NCBI GenBank assembly: GCA_036172665.1
Contig: CM069875.1
Location: forward strand, 14,464,001 to 14,528,000
DNA from: Prosopocoilus inquinatus
Lineage: Eukaryota > Arthropoda > Insecta > Coleoptera > Lucanidae
DNA length: 64,000 nt
Direction of reading: 5' to 3'
The position numbers were made by a program, and so were the translations under genes. The notes under the pieces are model-generated. The model made no database searches and was not told where the DNA came from. It worked only from the letters and a program-made list of their open reading frames with translations. Positions 44,083-54,790 of this stretch are shown here, in pieces; positions within the stretch are counted from its first letter, which is position 1, and each line of letters opens with the position of its first letter.

Positions 44083-45186
44083 AACTTTCTCACAGCAAGC
44101 TGAAATTTTGTTACAATAATGTCTATAGTATGTATTACATGCAGTATAATTATTACTTATCAAATATTTCATGTTTCTTTACAATTGCTTTTTGAATTTG
44201 TAAAAAAACGAGAATTTAAAACCCACGAAGTTCGCCCGAGAAACTCTTTACTTTCAAACCTCATACCGCAATTACTGTGAAATATATATAAAAACAAATT
44301 ACACAGAATTATTCTTCAGTCTTTTAGCTTTGATTTACTGAAATTCAACGTATAATTTAAATGTTTCGCCACTCATAAAAGCCATACTAATAATACTCCT
44401 TTCTGAGAGTTCCGCTTCACTATAAACAGCAATATAATTATGAAGTATACAAGATTATGCATTTAAACTTGAATTAAAACATCCGTATTAATGTTTTCTA
44501 AGTATCCATACTTTAATTTCTTGCCAATATCTGCCGGTTAGTAAATTCTGTTCAATAATATACCAGGTGAATTTTTAATTTTTTAGTACGAGTCAACGAA
44601 ATATTTCGAGAAGTACCTACGCATTGCATAAAAAATGTTTTTACGTAAATTCTTAGTATTTTCGAAGGGGACACTAATCTCATCAAAATTAACCCCCTCA
44701 ATCCCCGCCGATGTGTGGGCGGGGGTAATTTTGAAATTTTAGATCGAACAATTATGTTTTTGCATATTCGTAATCTACAGGAAAAAACGGTTTTGAAATA
44801 TTTGAATTCACAAAAAATATGAATTCCTATTTACAATTTAAATATGTTTAATATAATTCTCATCGCAGTAATAATGTCAAATCTTTACCTAATCTGCTTC
44901 CCGGATTACATTAAGAAAAGATAATGTTAATCTTGTATAAGTAATTCAAAATTTTATAAGATTAAATGTTCTGCAGAACTCACAAATGAGCTTAATTACT
45001 TGCACAGAATTCCAATTATCCTGCTTAATCAGTAATTATACCTAATAATATTTTTACTCGAATTCGCAATTTTCTTCGTATTCTGTTTACCTGATATGCA
45101 TATAAAATTGAAGAAATATACAATTCCTATCAGTTTACCACACAAATTTGTAAGGTGTGTTTGTGATTTGGAAAATCTTGTGCGAA
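44083..45186. other. Transib 5' non-coding region
   Basis: 1.1 kb of AT-rich DNA between the left inverted repeat and the transposase. It includes a GC hairpin CCCCGCC/GGGCGGGG near 44693-44716. No coding signal was seen. Confidence 0.5.
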
Positions 45187-47224
45187 ATGTCTGAGAGAAA
45201 GATTACTCGGCTAGAGCTTCATATTATTATAAGGGAGCATGCCCAAAAAAGTGTAGAAGAGAAGAAAAACAGTGTTATTGCTTTTTTAACACAAACATTT
45301 TCTCTCGAGGAGGACGAGAACGTAGTTGAAACATTAAAACACTTTATTCGAACCAATTTCTTTGCACCTTATTTCCACCGCTGGCAAGCAAGTGATATAA
45401 ACCGAACGAACGAAACGTTTATAAAGAATTATAGTGAGTGGTTATCCCAGGAAATTACCTTTCCTGAAATAGTACGCCATCACCAATCAGGTCCCAGTAC
45501 TTGTCAAACTGGCAGAAGACATAAAATCTTTGAAGAGTGTTCCGAATCTTCTAAGAGGAAGAAAACTGAAGAGATACGGAAAAATTATTCAGTTGCAGAA
45601 TTATCATTTGCTGCTGCTATGAAACTTCGGGAGGTAAGACGTAGATCTTCAAGTTTAGTATCTGAAGATACATCAGGAAAGAAAAAAGCAAAGAAGCCAA
45701 ATATTCAACATGAACCACTGTCTTCAGAAGAAGGTCTTTCTGTATTGATCGGTTTAAATTTAAACACCCATCAGTATAATGGATTACGAAGCGTTGCTCG
45801 GCAGAAGAATTGTGATTTGTATCCACCATATAAGCAAGTCCTGGCAGCTAAAAAAACTTTTTATCCGGAAAATGTTAGCATTACCGAAGTTAAATGCGAA
45901 GTTCAATTGCAAGCTCTGCTAAATAAGACAACAGATAGCATACTTAGATCAGTGGAAGCAACATTAGACGATCAAACTCAGTGCACTCTTTACTGTAAGT
46001 GGGGATTCGATGGTGCATCAGGATTTTCATCATATAAGCAAAAATTTTCGGAGAAAACGTTGTCAGATGAAAGTATTTTTGTTATTTATATTAGTATTAC
46101 TTCCCTAGTTCCTTTAAGATTAATTGAGAACAGTAAGCAAACATTACTATGGAAAAATCCCAAACCATCATCTACAAGATTTTGCAGACCTATCAGATTG
46201 CAATGGATTCACGAAACAGACCTTATTTCCAAAGAAGAAGAATTACGCATTAAAACTCAAATTGACAATTTGGAGCCATATATTACCAGTACCAACAACG
46301 TTTCTGTAACCTACACTCTCATGTTAACAATGGTAGATGGAAAAATTTGTAATGCGCTGGCTGATGCTTCTGGTATGCGGTGCTATGTATGCTGATGCAC
46401 AATTTCCGAAACAAAATCTCGATTTGGTTAGGAATAAGCCAGAAAGCCAAGAAATGTACCGTTTTGGGTTATCTGTTTTACACGCATACATTAGATTCTT
46501 CGAATGTTTACTTCATATATAGTTGGACATCAAATCTTGGAAGATACCGAAGGCTTTGAGTGCTGCAGTAAAAAGCCGAAAAAAAGAAATTCAAGATAAG
46601 TTTCGTGAACGGATGGGTTTAATTGTGAACGTTCCTAAACCTGGTTACGGAACAAGTAATGATGGAAACACAGCTAGGCGATTTTTTGCAAACCCGAAGA
46701 TTTCTGCTGAAATAACACAAATCGACGAAAGTTTAATAAGAAGATTTGCTATTATTTTAAAAGTAATTAATAGCAGAAGTGAAATCAAAGTAGAAAAATT
46801 TGAAAAATTCTGTTTCGATACCGCTGAGAAATACGTGTCCCTGTATGGCTGGTACTACATGCCTATTTCGGTACATAAAATTTTAATCCACGGAACTTCC
46901 GTAATAAGCCATGCTTGCGTTCCTATCGGACAATTATCTGAAGAGGCGCAAGAAGCACGAAACAAAGATATTCGACGATACAGGGAACATCATACTCGAA
47001 AGGTTTCTAGAATAAAAACGCATGAAGATTTATTTCATCGATTGATTTTAACTTCGGATCCCTATCTGAGCACTTTAGGTTTAAGACATGTAAAAAAACG
47101 TACATCCGATCCGGAAGTTAACCAATTATTGTATGTCAGTGCCGAAGATGAAAGTTATGTATCCGAAAATGAATCTATAGAACAAGAAACGTCAGAATTT
47201 GATGATTCCGATGAAGAAGCGTAA
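45187..47224 (+). pseudogene. Transib transposase (RAG1-core related), one frameshift and one stop
   Basis: The start is the ATG at 45187 (MSERKITRLELHII). The transposase cuts at the CACAGTG ends and is related to the catalytic core of RAG1. Family blocks in order: WGFDGASGFSSYKQ with the first catalytic Asp at 46009-46011; the LLWKNPKPSSTRFCRP block; MVDGKICNALAD with the second Asp at 46336-46338; the zinc-type MRCYVC; GLSVLHAYIRFFECLLH; TSNDGNTARRFF; and GQLSEEAQEARNKD, which holds the third acidic residue (about 46930-46970). The end is acidic. A one-base frameshift lies near 46392, right after the MRCYVC block, and an in-frame TAG at 46520-46522. The gene is thus barely decayed. An intact relative elsewhere in the genome is likely. 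Confidence 0.93.
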
Positions 47225-47498
47225 TACTTCCGTTCTTCGCATCATATATGTAATAGCGATAAGCATTATTATAGGTGTACCGTTAGGTTTTAAGTACTTT
47301 AAATAAATTTGTAATAATGTAGATTGCTACACAAATTGACTGGTACTGAATTTTTTTACCTAATACACATTCCCTTTTCGAAACTAATACTACTAAAATG
47401 CGGATCTAAAACATCAACATTTTAATATATAAATTCTTCTTCTTTATTGCAAGATGTGCATGTTTCCAAATTTTGACCACCGAAAACTATACGGTTAC

Positions 47499-47544
47499 AG
47501 AGATATTCATTTTTCGCACGAATATTGGATTTGGAAACACTGTG
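47499..47544 (-). repeat. Transib right terminal inverted repeat, RSS-like
   Basis: Read inward from 47544 on the minus strand: CACAGTG, a 23-bp spacer, AAAAATGAA. Heptamer, spacer length and nonamer match the left end, while the middle of the spacer differs. Confidence 0.9.
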
Positions 47545-47945
47545 CCACGCCAGTACAATAGTCGAGTCAGTCCAGTAGCAGATCCTATTGATTTTTAACG
47601 TTAGTGTACATGCTATTTTATTCATCAAATGTGCTAATAATAATACACGGCAAAGTTCCAGCCGGGGTAGAGAAGTCGACTTCAAGGTAGCAACTCTTGA
47701 TTTTGCGCAGAGGAGATTGCAGGAAGTATCGCCCTTCTTGTCGATTGTCCTGATGTATATACATGCTCAGTATGCTTGTTCACTTGCATCACAGAATCCG
47801 TGTATCTCGGTAACTTCTGGTTCATTAATATCGATGACGCGACGAGGAATCTTAAAATGTTTGATATCCAGAAGTTGACATTCGTATTGTGACCATTCTG
47901 TATGTAGATCATGTGGTAAAGACTCGTCCCAATTTATAGACAATG
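47545..47945 (-). pseudogene. BEL/Pao RNase H region, proximal half
   Basis: The minus strand gives LPRLELCRVLLLAHLMNKI and CYWTDSTIVLAW, the typical BEL RNase H block, which ends at the Transib target site. The frame shifts near 47680. Before it, a fragment (47912-47690) corresponds to the connection between RT and RNase H. Confidence 0.8.
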
Positions 47946-47946
47946 C

Positions 47947-49252
47947 TCACAATTTTTGCATGAATAATTTAGCATTGACTGTAAAAGGCGAAATGAGTCC
48001 CAGAGGATCAAAGATTTTTAACATCGATGATAATACACTTCGTTTCGACGCTCTCTTTTGCACAGTAGGAGCATGCACAGAAAATTGCAATGTATCAGTA
48101 CTCGAATTCCATTGAAGTCCTAGTGTCTTGATGGTTTCCGATTTGTCAATTTCAGTAATTGTATCATTACCATGTGTATTGAAATCTTCCTTCGGCAAAA
48201 GATCGCTGCAATTGGATCCCCATTTCCTTAAATGAAATTTTCCCACTGAGAGCAATTTACTGACGTCATCTCTAATGGCTATTGCATCCTCTAAGGTGTT
48301 GGCACCAGTCAAAAGGTCGTCCACATAAAAATCTCGCATGACGATCTTGGAACCTATGGGATGTTTGTGATTTTCATCAAGAGCAAGTTGTTGCAATGCC
48401 TTGATTGCCAAATATGATGCAGGTGCCGTGCCATAGGTAACAGTAGTCAGTTCAAAGGTTTTTATTGGTTCTGAACAATCTTCGCGCCATAAAATTCTCT
48501 GAAGCGGAGTTTGTGAATTTGAGACAAGAACCTGACGGTACATTTTGGCTATGTCGGCGGTTAACGCAAATTTAAACGTTCGGAATCTTGCAACTATTTC
48601 AAACAGATCTTGCTGAAGCTTCGGACCTACTGCCAATGTATCATTTAGAGAGATTCCAGAGGATGATCTTGCGGAACCGTCAAATACCACGCGTACTCTT
48701 GTAGTGGCACTGCTTCCTTCACGACTGCGTGATGCGGTAAATAAAAATGAGCAACTCATTTTGATTGTTCTTCTGGTGATATCAACTTCATGTGCCCCAA
48801 TTCTAAGTATTCTCTTAGAAATTCCTTGTAATCAGCTATCAGCCGTGGTTGTTTATTTAATTTTCTTTCTAAGGCGTACAGTCTCTTTTCAGCTTGTTCG
48901 CGTGATTCTCCAAGCTCCGGTGCATCAGGTCTTATTGGAGAGAGACTATAAATCTACCTTCTGCGTCTCTTTTGTAGGTACTGTAAAAAACATTTTCACA
49001 AAATTGTTCTTCTAGTGAAAGTGAAACTGATCCCGGACAGGTTTCAACTTCCCAGAATTTCGTGAGGTTTGCATCAAGCTGATCGTTAGTAATCATGTTA
49101 CACATAACTGTTTTTGTTTTCGATCCAGATGGATTAAGATGGCCGGAAAGTACCCAACCCAGCAGTATTTTCTGTAAAGTTGGTTGTCCTTTACCTGTAT
49201 TTATTTGTCCCACGCACAACAGCTTATAAAATAAGTCGGCCCCGATTGGCAT
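47947..49252 (-). pseudogene. BEL/Pao reverse transcriptase and upstream linker
   Basis: It begins with MPIGADLFYKLLCVGQI (49252-49200), the end of the protease region, and a linker with FWEVE. Frameshifts near 48938 and 48730 and a stop near 48760 precede the main RT block (48759-47947): RVVFDGSARSSSG, LTADIAKMYRQV, the APASYLAIKAL motif and the catalytic YVDDLL-type motif (FYVDDLLTGA near 48327-48300). RT would use the element RNA as template in the particle. With at least three breaks it is dead. Confidence 0.87.
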
Positions 49253-49255
49253 ATC

Positions 49256-49805
49256 TGTAATACCCTGTACATTATAGCTGGTGAACCACTCTGTATAATT
49301 CGCCGATAGAAATGTTTACGCGAGATAAACGCCCCCGCACCGGATGCGTGGCCGCCAAGGAGCGACGGGAAAAACAGAAGAAGAGTAACTTGCAGACTGG
49401 ACCTTGGTAGTGAAGTGCGGTTTCTTACAGTCCCATCAAAATTTAATTTAGTAATCAGTTTTCTTTTGGCCATTTAGTACGAAAGTTTAGTTTCCCGTGG
49501 GGAGGGACCAGCAACCCCTGGCACAGGTCGTATAATTAGCTTATTAGTCTTTTCTTTTATTGTCGCCCCCTTGCATCTCACCACGTCGGTGTTATTTTTA
49601 TTGTTGAAATTGTAACTTCTCGCCTGACATTCTTCTTAATATAGTAGTTTTAAGTTCGCCGCTTTTTATTTAACCATCGCTGATCAACTCTCAAAAAGAA
49701 CCCCCTTTTCTCCGAAGAGCTTACCCTCTTCTGTTGCTCGATAAAGCTGGTGGCAGCATTACACGTTACTACCCTTAGTATCTCCCTAACCGCGGGGGTG
49801 GTATA
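49256..49805 (+). repeat. 5' LTR of the macro-domain gypsy
   Basis: 550 bp, TGTAATACCC to GGGGGTGGTATA. It is paired with 58831-59380. Confidence 0.92.
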
Positions 49806-49809
49806 TAAT

Positions 49810-49827
49810 TGGTGGCAGCGGTGGGAT
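49810..49827 (+). promoter_or_regulatory. Primer-binding site of the macro-domain gypsy
   Basis: TGGTGGCAGCGGTGGGAT begins a few bases after the 5' LTR and is of the TGG type complementary to a tRNA 3' CCA end. Confidence 0.75.
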
Positions 49828-50178
49828 TGATCAGTTATATTTTGTTGATAAAAAGCGGTACGATTAATACAAATTTAAAAAGAAAAAAGTTACATAATGC
49901 ACCTCATTGTTATTTAGCGGGAGCGTAGTAATTTGAGATCGGTGCGAACGCACACATTATCAGAGCTCGCGTAACGATTGGGCTTATCACTTAGTATACA
50001 GTCCTTGGTTATAAATGAATTCGAAGTAATTTTGTCGTTGTTTTTTTTTGTTTGTTTAGTTCACACATTTTTGAAAAAAAAAAAAAGGACATTTAAGTAC
50101 TCATTTTAAAAGTTATTAAAAAAAAATAAATAAATAAATAATTTTTGTCTTGTAAAAGTTTTTTTTAACAGTAGCAAA

Positions 50179-51282
50179 ATGACTGATAATAATCCGAATG
50201 TAACTTATCCTACGCTAACAATGGGAATGATTGCTAACACAGTAGAATCGTTTTCCGGAAGAGAAAATGTTAAGGAATATTTTGAAAAAATTGAACAAAG
50301 AGCACGATTAGATAACTGGAATGAAGCCACAACAATTAAAATTGTTAAATACAGATCAAGCGGAGATGCTTACAGATATTTTAAAACTGATTCGGAATTA
50401 GATGCGGACACAATTTCTTTTGGTGATTTTAAGAAAAAGTTTATTCAAAAATTCGCTCCAATTTCAGTACCGGGCGAAGCATTACTAAAATTAAGTAAGT
50501 GTTTTCAAAGACATGATGAATCGGTATCAAAATTCGTAACCAGACTAAAATTGTTAGGCGCAAAAATATTAGAGGAAGATTTATGGACGGCAAGTAATAA
50601 CGAAAAACCGGGCCTAGAAAAGAAATGTAATCAATTGGTTCTAAATCAATTTAAAGCGGGCGTAAGACGTGATATAATGCGAAATCTAGGTGCAGTTTTA
50701 ATGCGTACGGAAAATTTAACTAACAATAAAGCGGAAGAATTAGCGAGACACGAGGAATTAAACGAATTAATGTTGCAAAATAGAAATTCGAATAAAAATG
50801 TAATGTCGGTAGATTATCAAACCAAGTGTTATCGATGCGGAAAATTTGGACATTTTGCTCGAAATTGCGGATTTGCACCGGACTATGTAAATAGGGGTGA
50901 CCAAGATAACAGGGAACGATTTTTATCATCAAGACCTAATTATAGTAATTACAATTCGAGAAATAAGGCTCTAACTTTTGCAAAAGAAGGTATCGATTAT
51001 GCTCGTTATAATCAAAATCATAATGGGACTAATAAACATTATCAAAACGGGCCAAAACCTGTTTCTAATGAATCTACAAATGCGTCTAAAAGTTATTTTC
51101 AAAATGGAAGGGGTAGACAAGAAACTAGAGAATTTTCAAGTTTTGATAGGGAAACGAATAATTTAAATCGGCAAAAATTTACTTCAGCATCTAATAATGG
51201 ATCGGCAATTGCCACAGGTGAGAGTCGTCCTGTAAACTCGAACCGCCCTTCGGTTATGCCTCGAATCGAGGGGAAACAATAA
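50179..51282 (+). CDS. gag: Gag of the macro-domain gypsy
   Basis: 367 residues from the ATG at 50179. Residues 15-190 have the gag fold: SFSGRENVKEYFEKIEQRAR, then FGDFKKKFIQKFAP, and a helical repeat region with NQFKAGVRRDIMRNL. A single CCHC zinc knuckle, CYRCGKFGHFARNC, lies near residues 217-230 and would bind the genomic RNA. The last 130 residues are Asn/Ser/Tyr-rich and disordered. The frame is intact. Pol continues in the -1 frame, open across the gag stop, and GGGAAAC near 51271-51277 is the likely slip region. Confidence 0.9.
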   Translation: MTDNNPNVTYPTLTMGMIANTVESFSGRENVKEYFEKIEQRARLDNWNEATTIKIVKYRSSGDAYRYFKTDSELDADTISFGDFKKKFIQKFAPISVPGEALLKLSKCFQRHDESVSKFVTRLKLLGAKILEEDLWTASNNEKPGLEKKCNQLVLNQFKAGVRRDIMRNLGAVLMRTENLTNNKAEELARHEELNELMLQNRNSNKNVMSVDYQTKCYRCGKFGHFARNCGFAPDYVNRGDQDNRERFLSSRPNYSNYNSRNKALTFAKEGIDYARYNQNHNGTNKHYQNGPKPVSNESTNASKSYFQNGRGRQETREFSSFDRETNNLNRQKFTSASNNGSAIATGESRPVNSNRPSVMPRIEGKQ

Positions 51283-52941
51283 GTATTTGTTCAGATAAAA
51301 GTAATAGCAATGATTATCGTAGGCACCAAAATAAAACACTTATGCCAATACCACTTTTGAATTATTCATTTTTGCAAGAAATACCAAGCGTAGTTTATCT
51401 TTTTGTTAATGGGGAAAAAAAGAAAATTTTTATTAGATAGCGGAGCAGCAATTTCAATTTTAAAATGTAAGTTTGTAAATTTAAACGAAGTTGAACCAAC
51501 CAAAGAAATTGTTTTAACTGGAATTACCGGTCATGGCATAAAGGCGTTAGGTACAATACGTGCAGAAATTGGGCTTTTTGTAAATCAAACAATAACAACC
51601 GCGGAATTCGTAGTTTGTGAAGATGGGTTATTTATAGGCGCCGATGGTATAATTGGGAGAGATTTTCTTAATCAAAACGGTGCAGAAGTTTCTTTTGGGG
51701 ACAATATTTTGAAACTTTGGGGTGCAAAAATAAACATCGTTGCTAATGATAATGATAGTGATTGCAGTGACGAATACTTTAATGAGGTAAATGTGAATGT
51801 ACACAGAAATTGTAGTGATCCAAATGATATTTGTGCAAGTGGAAATGATAGATTTTGTGATATAACTCGGGAAATACGGAATAAATATGACTACCAAGTG
51901 AGCAATGATTATAGCCGTATGGCGAACATGCAAGAAGAAAAGAAAGGAAATGAGAAATTTAACTTAGAAGGAGAAAAAAGAACAGAGTATTTGAAATTAC
52001 CTGAGCGTAATGAAGAATTTAGCCAAGTAACTGAAAATGGCATGGCAAAGCGACACAAGGGTATTGAATTTTGTGATGAACGTGATTATCTTCGAGAGTG
52101 TAATGATATTAAAGCAATTGGTCAAGTTGCTGTAAACGGCACGGCGAATTGTGAAAAAGAAAATGATAATGCAGGTGAAGAGCAATTAAAATATGAAATA
52201 AACTATCAGCGAGAATCTAACTGCGATGAAACGGCGGGTCAAGTTGCTGTAAACGGCATGGCACACCATGAAGCGAAGTTAATACAAGAAAACTCGAATG
52301 ATAAAATGAAGGGAGTTACAGGAGATTGTTTAATGAAAAGGAAAAACGAAACTTCTCGTGAAAAGGAAAATATTAACAAGGAAATAATAAAGAGAAAGGT
52401 AACTATTACGTTCAATGGCAAAAGAAAATTAGAAGACGCTCTAAAAGAGAAAATGTGTTATGATGAGCCAGCAAGTATAATAAGTAACTGTGAAAGTGAA
52501 TCTAAATGTGAAGTTAAACTGGGAAAAGAAATAAGAAATTGTAGTCAAGAAAACTTAAAAGACTTAGAAATTAATAAAGTGAACGGAGCAAGGGAAATTT
52601 CAGGAGCAGTTAAAGTGGAAACACATCGCAAAAGGATACAGGAAGGCGACCATAAACCACGAGAGGACTGGTCTAATGGTGAAACACTAGCGGAAAATGA
52701 AGGAAATGATAAATGTCCGGGTCTCTATGAAGTTTTTAGTAGTGATGTAATATTAGTTGAAGAATTGATGTTACCTCCGAGACATGAAGTTCTTTGTTTA
52801 GGTAAGTTGAAGAAAACTCTAACAGGTAAATATATCTTAATGAATTCAGTTGATATTGGAATTAATGGGGTAATTGCGGCACGTAGTGTTGTGCAAAATG
52901 ATAAATTTTGTAATATAAGACTACTAAATGTTAATAATTAT
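51265..52941 (+). pseudogene. pol: Pol, first part: retropepsin and a long variable linker
   Basis: In the -1 frame after gag comes LLNYSFLQEIPSVVYLFVNG, then a frameshift in an A-run near 51413-51420, then the protease active site FLLDSGAAISIL (about 51425) and the flap/second motif GADGIIGRDFLNQNG (about 51640). A roughly 280-residue linker with Lys/Glu/Asn bias follows, holding degenerate repeats around GQVAVNGMA and GQVAVNGTA. The conserved pre-RT block LPPRHEVLCLGKLKKTLTGKY precedes the retrozyme insertion at 52941. Apart from the one frameshift the frame is open and, without the insert, continues into RT. Confidence 0.82.
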
Positions 52942-53159
52942 GAACATATAAAATAGCGACATCTTACTATCGCTATTTTATATGTTCATCATTCTTACAT
53001 CGCATTTGCGAATAAATTGGGCAAGTCGTTTTTGGTCTGCGGTGGGAATGTCGAGCTACGTCTCTGCTGAAGAAGCCCCAAGCAGGGCTGAAACAGCTGT
53101 CCAGAGGCTGCTCGAGGTTCTCACTGCAATCAAAAACGATTTGCACAAAATTTTTCTAA
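52942..53159 (+). mobile_element. Solitary retrozyme insertion, 218 bp, with 12-bp target-site duplication and fold-back 5' end
   Basis: The flanks GTTAATAATTAT (52930-52941 and 53160-53171) are identical 12-mers. Removing the insert plus one copy restores the pol frame, so the boundaries are exact. The 5' end is a fold-back: GAACATATAAAATAGCGA (52942-52959), a 10-nt loop, and its perfect 18-bp complement (52970-52987). From there it follows the array unit to its end at TTTTTCTAA. It contains one complete hammerhead. The switch of strand lies in the AGCGA/TCGCT palindrome of the unit. Confidence 0.92.
53038..53128 (+). ncRNA. Type I hammerhead ribozyme in the solitary retrozyme
   Basis: CTGAAGA at 53067-53073, stem II AGCCC/GGGCT, GAAA at 53090-53093, CAGCTG, then GTC with predicted cleavage after 53101. 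Stem I is slightly stronger than in the array (TCTCTG against CAGAGG, only one wobble), and the outer 11-bp stem is kept with one extra wobble. All core bases are present. Confidence 0.87.
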
Positions 53160-53171
53160 GTTAATAATTAT

Positions 53172-54790
53172 AGTGTGACTATTAAAAGAAATACTGTAAT
53201 AGCTGAGGGACACACAAAATTTAAAATATTGGAAGCTTATAAAACGGAAACAAACTATTTAAATTTGTTCAATATTTCAATGTTTAACAAAACTAGCATT
53301 CTGACAGAATTTGATTTTTCTCATTTAGATGAGCGTTCCGTGAAGCTAATATCAGAATTAATAGGTGATTACAGGGACATATTTTGTGATGATACCACTA
53401 TGTTATCTAACACTACGAAAGTTAAACATCGAATCATTACCGAAGATGTTATGCCTATTGCGAAACGTCCTTACCGTGTTCCTTATCATCAACAAACAGT
53501 TTTAAGAAACGAAATTGATAGGCTTTTGCAAGCCAAGGTAATACGACCATCTGAATCTCCTTGGTCGGCTCCAGTACTTTTGATTACAAAAACCTTACCA
53601 AATGGGAATCAAAAAATTCGAATGTGTATCGATTAGAGAGGATTAAATACCGTCACTAAGCGTGAGTATTATCCGCTTCCAAATTTACAAGAAACACTTG
53701 AATATTTTGGAAAATCTACATTGTTTAGCTTGTTTGATGTAACATCTGCTTATCACCAAATTGATATGGAGGAGAAAGACAAAGAAAAAACAGCTTTCTC
53801 TACTCCATGGGGTCATTGGGAATATAATAAAATGCCTTTTGGTCTTACTAACGCACCTTCAACTTTTCAGAGATTTATGAACTTAACATTAAGCGGACTA
53901 ATTGGGGAAACTTGTTTAGTATACTTAGACGATATAATAGTTTTCAATTCCAATGGATTAGAACAACATATAGAAAAACTCAAATTAGTTTTTGATAGGT
54001 TGAGAGAGGCAAATGTTAAACTAAAACCTAGTAAATGCAATTTTCTAATGAAAGAAGTTAAATACCTAGGGCACGTAATAACCACAGAAGGTATTAAACC
54101 CGATCCTGAAAAATTGAAGGCTGTGAAAGAGTTTCCAGTACCACGAAATGTCAAAGATGTGAGAGCTTTTTTGGGATTAGTGGGTTGGTATAGACGGTTC
54201 ATAAAACACTTTTCTAATATTGCTGAACCATTAACCAATTTAACCAAAAAGGGAGTCACATTTCAAATAGATGAAAAAGCTTTAGAAGCAATCGAGTCTT
54301 TGAAATTGGCAATCACTGACGAAGACATCCTGTGTTATCCAAACTTTTCGGAGCCTTTCGTTTTAGCTACAGATGCCAGTGGTAGTGGGGTAGGCGCAAT
54401 ACTTAGTCAAGTGCGAGATGGATTCGAAAAACCTATAGCGTTCGCAAGTCGCAAATTAAACAAAGCTGAACAAAATTATAGTGTTACCGAACGGGAGTGT
54501 CTAGCTGTCATCTTCGGAATTAAACAATTTAGATGTTACCTATATGGGTGTAAATTTACCCTGGTTACCGATCACAGACCTTTAAAGTGGCTGCTGACGT
54601 TAAAAGATCCGCATTCGCGTTTGGCATGTTGGGCTTTATTATTATCCGAGTATGAATTCGAAATTGTTCACAGACCTGGCAACAAGCACGGAAATGTTGA
54701 CGCTTTAAGTAGGGCTTATAACTATCCTTCGAATTTTGAAGAATTTTTAATTTACCGTGACCAAAATAAAATCGAAAACGATGATGTAAC
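53172..54790 (+). pseudogene. pol: Pol, second part: reverse transcriptase and RNase H
   Basis: RT starts with the RPYRVPYHQQTVLRNEI block (53465) and SPWSAPVLLITK, then CID at 53625-53633, followed by an in-frame TAG at 53634-53636 where a Tyr is expected. It continues SLFDVTSAYHQIDM, FGLTNAPSTFQRFM and the active site YLDDIIVF (53922-53945), then the thumb. RNase H begins near 54355 (ATDASGSGVGAILSQ) and includes ERECLAVIFGIKQFR and TDHRPLKWL, ending with VDALSRAY. Only the single stop breaks this part. Confidence 0.88.

Larger units (their letters stand above)
44037..47544 (+). mobile_element. Transib DNA transposon, 3508 bp, with 5-bp target-site duplication
   Basis: The ends are inverted copies of CACAGTGTTTCCAAA (44037-44051 and 47530-47544), with a second matching block, CGTGCGAAAAATGA, further in. 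The 5-bp flanks are CCACG on both sides (44032-44036 and 47545-47549). Transib elements make 5-bp, GC-rich duplications, and this fits. The interior encodes a Transib transposase on the plus strand with one frameshift and one stop. The insertion interrupts the RNase H of the BEL element, whose frame is restored when it is removed. Confidence 0.95.

Noticed and set aside
52942..53159. Helitron, because the copy ends in CTAA near a hairpin
   Set aside because: A 12-bp target-site duplication and no TC start or AT target do not fit Helitron insertion.
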